From positions 13,619,501 through 13,683,500 of the forward strand of contig JASDFA010000020.1 of the NCBI GenBank assembly GCA_035772735.1: a stretch of DNA of 64,000 nucleotides, read 5' to 3'. Positions 10,477-22,699 of the stretch are shown here, piece by piece (positions within the stretch are counted from its first letter, which is position 1; each line of letters starts with the position of its first letter). A program made the translations under genes and the position numbers. The notes under the pieces were generated by a model, which searched no databases, was not told where the DNA came from, and saw only the letters and a program-made list of their open reading frames with translations. Source of the DNA: Datura wrightii. Its lineage: Eukaryota > Streptophyta > Magnoliopsida > Solanales > Solanaceae.

Positions 10477-13400
10477 ATGGTACCTCTATCTAATAACCAA
10501 ATATTTCTATCTGTTCCACTGTCTTCCTCTCAATCTGCAACTCCGCGAGAATTTAACCACCTCGGTTTTTCTTACTTCCGCTGGAGAGCTCATTCAAGGA
10601 ACTGGAAACTCTGGAGTGCACCGCAGCAGTACAACTCCTCATCCTCTAGGTAATTCTCCAGCTTCTTATATACGGATGTTGCAACTTCCTATTGCCTTGA
10701 TTATTCTAGAATTTTAAGTCAATCGTTAGGAAGTATGGTTGCATCCACTGTGAAAAATTTGTATAAACGCATGTGCGTGCTTATATTCCCAATCGCTGTG
10801 TATTTTGGTTCTTAGTTTCTACTTTTCAAGGTCGCAAAAGTTTTGACAATTTGAAGCTTAGCAGTCCATTTGATGATTCCTTTTCTTTGCTTCTTTTTGC
10901 TGTGTCTGCCAGCTCTGCTCATATAAACTTCAAAAATATACTCAGGTCCTAACTTCGGACAGAGGCGAATTGTTGCCATGTGTAAATATGGTTTGACTAT
11001 TACAATTGTCGAGTACTGCCTGAAGAGAGCAGAATAGATACAATGGATTCATTTAGTCATCCTAATTTGTTTTGGAAATTCTGGATGAAACCCTACCAAT
11101 CTGGTTTTGAGGAATGGTTATTTGATTATTGTCATTATTCCCCTGGGAGGGAAGGGAGGGTAGAGTAGGTGGATGCTCCGATGTCTCTAAAATCTTTATT
11201 TGTAATATGCGGTGCGGCATTTTCTTTCATATCAGACACCACTAATTCAGTAGCATGGAAATCATCACAAAATCGTCGGAATATCATCCAAGTCTTTGTT
11301 CACCAACATAAAGATGTTGAAAAGATCTATTGCTATGTAAAATACACCTCTGTTTGAAGCCGTGGCAAATCTGATGAAAGAAGGTCATTCTGTACTCCTT
11401 TTTTTGATAACCGAGAGATCCTCGAGGGGCACACGGTTCGAAAATGGGTCGATAATGAGTCTGTCCCTCTATCCTTCTCCACTTAATTATCTGGTAAATA
11501 ATTCCTTGGTGAGTCCCAAACTGCTGAAACTGGGAGGATACATATTCTAAGGCAATATTATCATTACCGAAAGTACGAATGGAAACACAAAATTAATTTT
11601 GGATTTCAGCACAAAAACTCTTGAACATAGAAAATAACTCAGAACTATCTTTCTTTAAGAAAATCCACATACATCTTGAATAATCATCAATGAATACAAA
11701 ATAACGAAATTCTAAGATTGAACTGACTCTACTAGGACCTCAAATATTAGAATGAACTAATGAAAAACAGATTATGCACGACTCTCAGCACTACGTGGAA
11801 AGGTAATGCAGGTGTTTTCCCAAGTTGACACGACTCACAATCTAATAGGGATAGACGGGACAAACTAGCCACCATCTTATGTTGCTTGAATAAACTTGGA
11901 TGTCCCAAGCGTCTGTGAATTAAGTCTGGAGGATCTATAATGGGGCATGCTGTGGAGGAATTAGGAGAGGTGAGATAGTAGAGGCCTTGTGATTCATGCA
12001 GTGCGCCAATGATCTGTCCCCTACTACGGTCTTGCATAATAAAGAATTATCAAGAAATATTATAGCACAATTTAGGCACACGTCATACTACTAACATATG
12101 CAAGATTAAAAGGACAACCGGGGACATAAAGAACAGAGTGACGAAAGATGGGGGATTATGTCAAACTCCTTTTGGTTTTGTTTGGATCCCATTGGATAAA
12201 GTAATAGGAGAAAGAGACTATGAATAAATAATATTTGACAAAAGTGATTTGTTACCACAAATATTATCAGAAGTGCCTAAGTCCACGACTCACAGTCCAA
12301 GGGTCCTAGACTGTGAAACACAAATAAAAGAATTACCAGCAATAGAAGTATCAGGCTAAGCAACTAAGGTTACTTGTATAGATATCTACTCACTTGCTCG
12401 ATATTGAAGGAACTCATTATATTCCCCATCTGATAAAGAGAACCCCTAGTTACCTGCAATGTTAGTCTGGGAAATATGATTGACGAGATGTCTGCTTTAC
12501 ATGTGAGTGGTACTTGAGAGCTTGTTCCTCTTCCTTTAGGTAAATCGAACGTTGGGTGTCGCCGAGTTTATCAGTCAAAGTTGGTCCGGCGGCCAAGTTG
12601 ATTGCCTTAAGGCTCGCCTTGTTGCCAAGTGGTATACTCAAATATTTGGGCTTGATTACAGTGATACTTTCTCTCCTGTGGCTAAAATAACATTTGTCCA
12701 TCTTTTTCTATCCATGGTATTTGTCCGCCATTGGTGTCTTTATTAGTTGGACATTAAGAATGCTTTTCTCCATGATGACCTTAAGTTTATATGGAGCAAT
12801 TACTCGGTGTTTTATCAGCATTCTACTCCAAATTTGTGTATTTATTTGGTGGTCTATGTTAATGATGTCGTTATTACCGGGAATGATCGGGATGGTGTCA
12901 CTAATTTAAAGAAATATCTTTTTTATGATTTTCCAAAAAAAATAAAGAAAAAGGTATAGAGGTTTCTTAGTCTAAATCAAGTATTCTTGTTTCGCAATGC
13001 AAGTATGCCTTAGACATTTTTGAGGAGACAAGAATGATAGGATATAAATTCATTAACAATCCTATGGATCCTAATGCTAAACTCCTGCCAGGATAAGGGG
13101 AGCCACTCAGTGATCCTGGAATATATAGGCGGTTGGTTGGTAAGTTGAATTACCTCACCGTGAATAGGCCTGACATTTCTTTTCCTGTGAGTGTTGTGAG
13201 TGTTGTAAGTTAGTTTATGGATTCTCCCTGTAAAAGTCATTGGGATGCAATTGTCCACATTTTGTGATATAAAGTCAACTCCAAGTTAAGGACTACTCTT
13301 TGAGGATTGAGGCCATGGGCAGATTGTTGGATGTACAGATGCTGATTGGATAGGATCACCTTTTGATAGACGTTCTACATCTAGATATTGTGTTTTATTA

Positions 13401-16400
13401 GGAGGTAATTTTGGTGTCCTATAAGAGTAAAAACAAAGTGTGGTTGTTCGATCTAGTGCAAAAGCAGAATATCAAGCAATGATTGTAGCAACTTGTGAGC
13501 TAGTTTGGATTAAACAGTTGCTTAGAAAACTAAAATTTGGAGAAAGCAGTCAGATAGAACTCGTGTGTGATAACCAAGTGATCCTTTATATCACATCAAA
13601 TCCGGTATTTCATGAGATGACTAAGCACATTGAGATTGACTCTCACTTTGTCAGAGACAAAATACTCTCTGGAGATATTGTTACAAAATTTGTGAAGTCA
13701 AGTGATCAGCTTGCAAATACTTTCACCAACTCTTTCACTAGTCCTCGTATTAAGTACATTTGTAACAGCTCGGTACATATGATTTGTATGCACCAGCTTG
13801 AGGGATAGTGTTGGAATAGGAATAGGAGTAAGATTTGTATATAGTATGCTACGTGGAAAAAGATTATAATGTAGTGTCTATAAATAGAGCTCATTGTAAC
13901 AATGTAGATATATAATTCAATAATATCCTTCTCCTTTAATTTTCATAGTATGCAGTAGAATCAAACCTGTGATGTGTGCCTAACCTGCACTTTCCACTAC
14001 ACCATAGCCTTAGGGGCAGTTGATCTATACTCTTTAAATTCTTGGAGTAGAATTGTAAGCCCATATAATGTTCGCTTCCAACTTAGTGCTAACATAACAA
14101 CTTCATAGATACCTATACATTGTGTGAATTAAAATGTCATGGAAATGTTTTATCTAATGTAAATTGTAATTTGATTATATCTTTTTATAGATCACCTAGA
14201 AATTCCAAGAGGACTCTCCTCTATAACCCCCAAACTGGAATTTAAGTGTAAACAGCTAATCAACACATTCAGTGTACTGAACTTATCTATGCATTGTAAT
14301 GGGACTTGTATAAGTGATGGAAAATTCTCTATTCAAGTGTAGGATCAAAAGATTTCAGCTTGTGAGTGCTAAAAATTATGAAGCCGGACAGTCGGAGGAT
14401 GCTGAGGAGATAGTGCATAAGGCTTCCGATGATTTAACTGGCGGTCTGGAATTTAAAACAGTTCGCACAGGAAGTTCATTTTTGGCAAAACTGGCAATAG
14501 CGCTAGGTATAGCTGCTACAATTACATTCCTATCGATAGGCCTTAAGCAGCCTAATCAAGGATCAAATTTTGGGATTCAATATCTGGTTGATGGATCATC
14601 GTCTTCCACAATTTCTACACCTGCTCCTGGTTTTTCTTTCAAAGTTTTTGGCTATAGAGTCATGCTGCCAGAATATGCTCCAGGGTATGCAACTAATTAT
14701 CCTTGATACACATCAGGGGTTTCATCATGACCTAAGCAGAAAACACGACCATCCTTATGTTTATTATACTTTATTCTACCACTATGATAGATGCTTAATA
14801 TAATTGATGTCCTGGCTCTCTCATCTATATCTACACTCGGATGTGATATTAAGCCCTTGTACTTCTCATTCTTCAGATGGATCTACTTTTGGCTTCTGAT
14901 GGCAGCTGGTTTTGGACTTTTTATCAGTGAGGAGGCTTTGAATATATGGGTCCGTCTCCTATGCTGGTACTTCTGTTCATGAATTCCCCTGCTAACAAGT
15001 CTTCCGATTCATGGCAGTGTTGCAGATACTATAGTTTTCCTGTGATTATTTTTCTTCTTTTGATTTGGCATTCCTTCAATATCAACGACTTTAGAGTTGT
15101 TCTTTACTGATGTAGGGAAAAAATGAGAGGCCAAATGGGGAAAAGAGTTATAAAGAAGCTTTAAATTTTATAAAGTTAAAAAGCTAGAACCCTGTCTTAA
15201 AAAAGTTGAAAGCTAGAAACATGCTGTTATATAGTGTGTTTGAATATGCTAATTGGCTTGTTAGCCTTTCATGATGTTCACTATTAAAGTCAAATTCATT
15301 AACTAATGGTGTAGGTTGGAATCTCTATAGCACGGATGCTTGTTTTAGATGGAACGTGGCAATCACTAGTGAATTCCTTTTCCAGAAATGCTCCATATAT
15401 AACATCCACTATTCTCTGGTTATACTGGTTAGTTGAAACTATGTCCTCTGAGTAATTTTGATAAATGCACATTCATACCAACCTTTCAAGATTCTGCAGA
15501 TGCACAACCTTCTTTTTCTTCTGTTGTATGCAAAAATTTTATGCTCCTCCAGTGCCAGTAAATATTGATTGTGTAGAAAAGTGTTCTCACAATTTTATTA
15601 TTATTGTGGAATCTGAATATTCAGGGGTGTTTGTATCAGCGATATGATACCTTTTTACATGGGGAAGCTTTTTAAGCAATCTGGTGCATCCGATGATGTT
15701 TGCTTAAAGGTTTGTTTTGGCTACTAGCATTTCATTCATGTTAAAATATTCAGTCTTCTTGCCTTAAAAATATAAAAACATGATTTTGGGAATTCAGAGT
15801 CAATTTGGTTGTAGTTAGGGATCGGAAATCAGAAGGCAAGAGATATTACAAATGCTGTACAAAAGTATGGGAATCTCATTGGTTTTGGTGAGTTACACAA
15901 GATGCTGAACTTATGCCAAATTGTCTCTTGCCTTGAGAAAACTTTTAATTATTGTGAAACCTTTGTTTCCACAGATATGCTTACACTTTTTTTTTTTTTA
16001 ATAACTGTGTGTCCAGCTAACTTGCGGGAACCTTGACTAAATACCACGGGGTACATGCTACCTCCCATCAACACAGATACCGGGTAACTCTGTCCATAAA
16101 GACTTGGACAGATGGGGGAAAATCACCTAATGTTTTTGGCTTCATTAAGATTTGAACCAGAAACCTCACGGTTCTCAACCCACTTCATTAGATACATGTG
16201 CACTTATTACTATGATCATAATGTAGCATCAGTTCTATCACATCTTTATGTTGGTGCCGGAAGCAGTATGATTTAATTATTTGTTAAGATTCTCTATTTG
16301 CTGGAAAATATTGGATCAAAATTAGTGCTCTACCTCAAAATTTATTCTCTATCTTAAGAGTTCACATACCTCTCCTCATGTCTATATGCATATATCTCTA

Positions 16401-18034
16401 AAACTTTTTCTCACATTCGAGAGCAGCTGATGTTTCTTATTGTGGTCATATTTCTGGAAAAAACTTGTAATAACTAATATGATCTTCTTGTTCCCTGAAC
16501 TTCCTTAATTGCTTATTGGTGGATTTTCCTGTGCTGATGCAGTGGAACGGTTTTCTCTCGGAGTGAGAAATCCCACTGCTTTCCTTGCAGGGGCTCTGGT
16601 GAGTGATTTTTTTCTTTTTGCCTTCTTAACATGCTGAGGACTAGATCAGCTTAACCGTCATTCTTGTTCCCTCTTTTGGGTACTGCTAGTTTTGTGGACG
16701 ATACGCTTACCTACAGAACAACAGGTGTCAGATTTGTAGGGATGGTTAATTATAATGCTTAGAAGTTCTGATAATTTCATTTTATGGTTGAAACGATTGA
16801 TATATTTAGTGTAAAAGTCCTGCTATGAAACACAAGATGGAAAACCCCCCTCAGTTACAACGTTCCTTTGCTATTTCTAAGCCTACTCTGACTAGAAATT
16901 CAATCACTGTAAATGCAATGACTTATCAGAAGTTATAATACATTTTTGTATAATTTTAGATTTCCTTCGTCCTGCATAGAAATGCCACTGAAGAGGGGAA
17001 ACACCTGCTGAAATCTACCACTAGGCACATGTATTCTAGCACATACTTTTCTGATCTAACTGATTATATAGAACTGAAACTAGTGGTCCTTGCGTTCCTA
17101 AGTATTCTGAATTGGCCTGTCAAATGCCCTATTTAGCACGTTCATGCCAATAAAGTCGACTATAATGTAAGTCATAAAGCGGAGCCTTGGTTGGGCATGT
17201 TATTCTCTCACCACAAGATTCTCCCACTCAAATCTGGGCTTTGCCTGCAGTTCATGCACTAGCTGCTCAAAAGTTTCCTAATCTTTGCAATTGGGGAAAG
17301 GGTATCTATCAGTTTGTTCTTCTTGACCCATTGCTTAACCATTTTAGGTTCACTGTATTTAATAATAGCTTTTTGTTTTAGTCATATCCGTAGATATTCA
17401 TTTATATTTCTCCTACAAAACGGTATAACATTTTTTTGGTAGCTAGCAAGTTTATTACCAAAGTGAACGTTACAAGCACAGAAAAAACCTTAGTGTCATT
17501 TCTCCTAAAATGGCATAATATTAATGGTCCATCTCAAGATTCTTATGATGGTTATGTTGTGTTATTAGCCCATGTAGAAATGGTTAGCAACTCAATGCAT
17601 TCTCCCGTGGTAAACAGATAATTATAACTGTTTCAATCATTTCTCTGGGCATACATATTGCAGGATATATCACCAGATTGTTTCTTTGCCGGTGTCTGTT
17701 GCGGTGGCTTGATAACTCTTCCAATTCAGGTTATTAGTCTAGTGTTTGAAACAGATTTCCAGTTTTAAGTGTGCCTTCTTATCTCCTTTTCCTTTTACAC
17801 TCGAAAATGCAGTTGACAATTGGATTTTTACTAAGAGAGCGTCCAGTATTTGCAGTTGCAACCGTTGCTACTGTAGTGGTACAACATAATTCTTTTGCTC
17901 TGCCCAATTTTGCATTTGTTACCAAAGAATGAAAGAATCCAATTCTGGTGCAGGGAATCTGGACTGTATTCCCCTATGCAGTGGCTGCTTCTACAGCATT
18001 ATTCCTATATCTACGGCGCCATTTTTCTGGTTAG
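10477..18034 (+). CDS. Plastid-targeted polytopic membrane protein, possibly DedA/VTT-like (10 exons)
   Basis: Exons by eye: 10477-10649, 14343-14684, 14877-14949, 15315-15427, 15625-15709, 15815-15887, 16543-16598, 17664-17729, 17813-17878, 17954-18034. They sum to 1128 nt, 375 codons plus TAG, with all phases matching. Residues 1-65 are Ser/Arg-rich and lack acidic residues apart from one Glu, like a chloroplast transit peptide. Hydrophobic segments lie near residues 104-124, 173-196, 217-245, 305-327 and 330-370. ERFSLGVRNPTAFLAGAL (288-305) resembles the conserved Arg/Gly/Pro motif of DedA proteins; this is a resemblance, not a proven family. All introns are GT-AG; the donor of intron 3 is the weak GTCCGT. 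Intron 1 (3.7 kb) and intron 6 hold transposon remnants. The reading frame is intact. Exon 2's acceptor is the only one forced by phase. Confidence 0.82.
11380..12440 (-). pseudogene. Copia protease-to-integrase remnant, inverted, in intron 1
   Basis: Reading the minus strand from about 12440 down gives the end of gag (SLSDGEYNEFLQY-like), a decayed protease region, then the open frame 12037-11747 with LIHRRLGHPSLFKQHK and LDCESCQLGKT, which is the GAG-pre-integrase zinc domain. Integrase follows to about 11380 (FVFIDDYSRCMWIFLKK-like). Many stops are present. Its orientation is opposite to the RT fragment that follows at 12495, so the two halves of one copia element appear to be rearranged. 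Confidence 0.82.
12495..13808 (+). pseudogene. Copia reverse transcriptase and RNase H remnant in intron 1
   Basis: ELVPLPLGK near 12507 starts the RT. CLKARLVAKWYTQIFGLDYS, then LDIKNAFLHDDLK near 12748-12790, and VYVNDVVITGND near 12853-12890 follow; the last is the YVDD catalytic box with Asp changed to Asn. RNase H is open in 13440-13808, with SSAKAEYQAM and a C-terminal KSSDQLANTFTN. Frame changes and stops separate the pieces. Confidence 0.87.
13809..13955 (+). mobile_element. Putative 3' LTR of the intron 1 copia element
   Basis: TGTTGGAATAGG starts right after the RNase H frame and its short purine-rich GAGGGATAG. TATAAATAG lies near 13880. The right end is uncertain because no ATTCCAACA terminus is visible; the element may be truncated here. 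Confidence 0.6.
15987..16190 (-). mobile_element. SINE, Au-like, in intron 6 of the host gene
   Basis: On the minus strand a tRNA-type B box GGTTCAAATC (16149-16158) is followed by GACAGAGTTACCCGGTA and a GGGAGGTAGCATG segment, which resemble the Au family of plant SINEs, and it ends in an A-rich tail (the T run at 15987-15999). It is antisense to the host gene. A target duplication is not clear. Confidence 0.78.
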
Positions 18035-21000
18035 GCCAACTCATTACTTTTATGATTGGTTCACAAGTGTTAAAGAATGTGGAGGGCTCGCACTGATGCA
18101 ATCCTGGATGGACATTGTTACTATTTGTTGAAAATCATCCACGACTTCCAAATCAAATTGATTGAAACCCGTGGGAGATATTCTAAACTGATAAACTAGT
18201 GTATAATTGATTAATTATTTGCCCACGGACACTTGGAAATGAGAATGAATTATTTCATTCCTTAAGGCGAGACACTTTTTTTCCGAGGAGAAGGGGATTA
18301 AACAGGAAAAAGGGGTAAATTAAGCCATAGCCTGTCAGTTAGCTTCAAGACTGTCCTGCACCTCGCATCTCGGCACATTGAAATGTGTTATCCGCTTGCT
18401 GTTTCATTCAATTACATTTCTTTTTTTAATTCATAGCTTAAAAGAAATCTATTTGTTAGATTCTATTTGTACTAATTTTGAAAATAAATATTAATTGCAG
18501 TCAAATATAAGCCAAACAAGAAATGTTATTATATGATAAATAATATCATACCTATTTTTATAATAAATATATTCTGAAAGGTTCTGAAAAATATACATTC
18601 CTATTTTAGTGGATAATTTCTAAAATTAGAATACTTGACCAATAAATAATTCTAACTGTAGCAGAAATTATATTTAATCAAATAAAGATTCAATGACACT
18701 CAATAGTGAGTGGTGGATGGAGTGAGATCAAACCTCCGAGGTCAGGGCTAAAATTTTAGCAGAGACACAAAATGCTAAGCTGTTTTATTTTCCATTTGTT
18801 CAAAGCTTAATGGAGGAGAGTTTCAATACCTTTGTTGATGCATGCTTCTTAGGCAAAGTCGTCTAAGTAGAAGGTAAACAAGCTGGTCTGAATATCTGTG
18901 CTATATAAGATTATAAATTTAAGAGTAATAATTACAAAGTATATCAATATTTTCTAATTTTCAAAAATAACAAAAAAAAAAAATTACAAATATATCAGAT
19001 TAGGTAAAATTTAAAAAAAATGGTAAAATTATTAACCCATAAATTAGGGTAGTCTAGCTAATTATCTACATGCTTCCTTGATTTTGTGGTTTTTTAATTG
19101 TAAAAATAATTAAATATCTAATTTACACCACATTAATATCTAAACACTAAAATCCTTTTTTCTTCTCAAATAATTCAAATCATTCTTGATATTCATTCAA
19201 TAAATTTCTCCCAGATCTTTGCCCTTTTCTGTCCATAAATTTCTTGTAAATTTCTTTTCGTATTTTTTCTATGCACATTTTTTTCTTTTCCTTTTATACA
19301 CAATTGATGCAGTAAATCATTTTGTATATAACCTGTTAATTAAAAAAATTAAGTAACCCGGTTTGTATTACCATATTTTATATCCAATTCATACACTAAT
19401 ATAAGTATAAATTTCTTATATACTAATATGTAAAAAAACATCAGAGAATTGAAGATATACTAGTTTCTATATAAATTTCAGACTAAAAAAAATACTTAGA
19501 CTAATTAGATATATCATATTTATACACAATGCATTCACTAAACACATGTTTATATATGATATGGTATTCTCTTCTGAAAATATGATGTTATTTTTCATGT
19601 TATTCTTTTTAAAAAAATAAATATTTCGTCGGCATAATGAAAGTGTTTAAATTTGATAGAGATTTAGGTTGCCAATTTGTATATATTTTTGCATTTTTTT
19701 TTGATTTTTTTCGTACCTAAAGAATATAAATCAGTTTGTGAAAAGATATATATGTATTGTGTATATAAATTAGTTCCATCTATATATATGTAAATTATTT
19801 TTCCAACCAATAATTATATGAATTATGTTTATGGTCGAATATATGCTTCCAAATTTACGTGATATATATTTAGTTTATAATATGATTATTTTTAATGTTA
19901 TAACGTAAGTGTTTAAAAGTTGGTAGAGATTTAGAGTATTAAGAAAACTTAAAAATTAGTAGAGATTTAGTGTATTAAGAAGCTTTAAGGAAGAAGGAGT
20001 TCTGGAGAAGGAGAGGATTAGATTATTAAGGAAACTAGATAATATTGAAGAAAGACAAAAATATATTTTTGATAAGTATGATAAAGTAGAATGATTACTT
20101 TTCATTGATAAGTGTGCTATAAAATAGGAAGTTTAACAACTAATCTGGATTTAATAACATTTATTAAAAAATTATGTATTATATTTAAATATAAAATTTG
20201 GTAGTTTTATAAATAATATGGTAGTTTAATAAATAAAAAAAAAACTATTGGTATATGTTCTAATTAAATATCTTATATTATTATTTTAATTTTCCTTCAA
20301 TCAATGGTGCGTGTTACGTTGGCTTTTCATCATCTAATTTGAAGCTTAAATTTAAAATTTTGATTTGAAATCAACATTCAATTATGATATTTAAATAATA
20401 TTTCAAGTTTGTGATTTTAATTTTTATAAAATTTAAAATTTACTCATAAGTTTATATTATTCATAATTTTAAATTTCTTCCCCCGCCCCCCCTCCAAAAA
20501 AAAAAAAGACTCATGGTCAACGTGAAGAGATTGTTCATATTATGTAGAAAGATGATAATAAAGAATAACTACTTATTTTTATTGTTGATTTATTAGATCA
20601 ACAGAACTTTATAAAATTTTATGTATTTGAAAATTTTTAATAGCATGTTGCAGACATTTATTAATGTGGTGTTTTAGAATATTTTAATATCCTATTTATG
20701 AACAATAGTTTGTTCAATTGGAAAGACTATATAAGAGTAGGAGAAGTTTTGACAATTTTTACAAATTATGAAAATTTCATGTTTGTGAAAAAAAAGATAC
20801 AGCTTTTGCAATTTGAATTACATATCTAAATAAAATTTCAACTTTAAATCACTCTAATTTGAAATCATGCCCAAATGGCCCTAAGTTTCTAAGAAGACAA
20901 GTCAATTTTTCTGTATAAGTTTTTGTACGAATTATTTTTATTTTGGGGTAGTCTTTAATTTTATCCTCAAATATGTTGATTTTTAATTTTTATTTTTATT

Positions 21001-21264
21001 GCTCATTTAATAAAAATTTGTAGACTAAGGTACTCTTATCTATTCAGATCTAATTCCCTCTAACATAAGTTTAGAGAATATTTGTTTCACTCGTATAACT
21101 TCTGTAGGAATTAAGTTATGCAATAAGCTGTGGAGTATTTTTAGAATATGTTAGTGTTTAGAAATTAAAATTATTCCTTTTGGGGCATATATACTTTACC
21201 ACTTTTAGAGAAAAAATTTGGTAGTTAATGAATGTAGAGTACATGTGTGGGGATTGGATCCCTT
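18035..21264. other. AT-rich 3' UTR and intergenic DNA, no gene seen
   Basis: The host gene's 3' UTR probably occupies the first few hundred bases. The remainder is AT-rich with short chance frames only. A C-rich then A-rich tract lies at about 20480-20508. I find no coding potential, RNA gene or element termini that I can support. Confidence 0.6.
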
Positions 21265-22004
21265 CCAATGATAATCTGCTCCAGTTGCTCCAGTGCTCTC
21301 TCAAATTTATTACACGTGGCTTTTAAAATTTTAATAGATCAGATTTAGTATATTAACTGGAGCACTTAATCCTTTATTAACACTACTCTCTCTTGAGTAT
21401 TGACTGTTAGAATAAACTATTTTTTTCCTTCCAACTATCTCAAGAGAAATATCTAAAGATCACATAACAATCTATTCTCATGTCTAGTGTGGAATATAGA
21501 GGGCTTTCTTCTAGGTCGTCAGTAATGATGTCAGATCACATGTTTGTTCCTCCTTTCCGATCAGACCTTCATAAAATTAAAAAAATAATCAAAAAACCAA
21601 CGGTTGACATTTCATCGTTAAACTTTTAAATCTTCATTTTGATCTGTAGCATTTTGAAGAAAGGCGTTATCTTTTGTTCTTTTTAATGTTTAAATGAGTT
21701 TAGAAGAGTTTTGGATCTGAGCAACTCCAAAGAATTTTTTTAAAAAAAAGACGATGCATGTACTGGCGGAAAGCTTGGAACTCTCCGGTAACTTACAGTG
21801 CCCAAACTTGCTTCTACAAACTGTAATTCTTATTTAACAATGGTTAAAGTGCTCTGATTAATACACCAAATCCTCAAGGGAGGATAGTGTTTACCAAGGA
21901 TAAAGTGCTCTAGTTAATACATTAAATTTGGTCCCTTAAAATTTAAAAGCTATGTGTAATAAATTTAATATAGCACTGAAAGAACTGGAGCAGATTATCA
22001 CTGG
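21265..22004. mobile_element. Element with ~104-bp terminal inverted repeats (MULE-like or foldback)
   Basis: The arm 21265-21368 (from CCAATGATAATCTGC to GGAGCACTTA) is matched in reverse complement by 21902-22004, at about 80% identity by eye. An extra partial copy of the inner arm end lies at 21846-21871 (AAAGTGCTCTGATTAATAC). The 530-bp interior has no open frame, so the element would be non-autonomous. A target duplication of 8-10 bp could not be confirmed. Confidence 0.65.
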
Positions 22005-22053
22005 GTCTGTGTGTTGTCTGTTTATTTATTTTTTTGTGAAATATATTATGCCC

Positions 22054-22320
22054 TTCCGGCATGCTACATAATTTGTTATGTCTTTTATGATATAACTTGT
22101 GGAATACGGTCATTCCGGCTAGGTAACTTGTTATACTTTTTACAACACATAACTTATTGGATATTATGAACATATAAATTTATGTCGTGAAAAAAATATT
22201 TTTTATTTCAGTGCTGGGGGCATTATTTGTTATGCGTTTTACCACATAGCTTATGATATTTTATAATATAAAAATACAAATTTATACCTCATAAAAAAAT
22301 TGTGTCATAAATATTTTTGA
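22054..22320. repeat. Three degenerate tandem units
   Basis: A motif beginning TTTGTTATG or CTTGTTATA followed by CTTTTTA, CATAACTTAT and GGATATTAT recurs near 22070, 22128 and 22230. The last two units also share an AAATTTAT..C.T.AAAAAAAT tail. Each is preceded by a CCGGC or GGGGGC block. The units are strongly diverged. Confidence 0.55.
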
Positions 22321-22699
22321 TCCATTTTTTATTATTTAAAATATTAAAAATTAAAAATCAAAAATCATAAATTTAAAGAGTAAAATTTAACACCACACTA
22401 AAATAGAGGGCGAATGACCTATTTTTATATATGATCAAGAAAATTATTAGACACAGAAGTGCATACGAAATAAACTGGTTAGATGATTTTTCGTTGAGCA
22501 ATCCAAGCTTAGGTCATGGTAAGATCACTTCTTCCCAAGAGCACCACGCCATCAGACATATAGGCCCAAGATTTTGGTAACTTCTTTTGCACATATTGTG
22601 ATAAGAAATTGGAAATAAGCATTTTAAATAGATACTTATGTCTATTTTACGTTTCTACGCCAACCAAATTAATGGTGGATGTCTAGAGGAATGGAAAAA
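22321..22699. other. AT-rich flank left of element F, nothing recognised
   Basis: No coding frame or repeat signature is seen. It directly borders the left terminus of element F at 22700. Confidence 0.55.

Noticed and set aside
11169..11357. 62-codon plus-strand frame in intron 1
   Set aside because: No pattern is recognisable. It lies next to the inverted copia fragment and has no conserved start context.
14314..14706. Exon 2 taken as a separate 130-codon gene
   Set aside because: The frame opens upstream of the acceptor at 14342 and runs into intron 2. Splicing from exon 1 gives exact phase through all ten exons.
20478..20508. C-rich/A-rich tract as a relative of the one at 2880
   Set aside because: Both are homopolymer runs without shared flanks, so no common origin is indicated.
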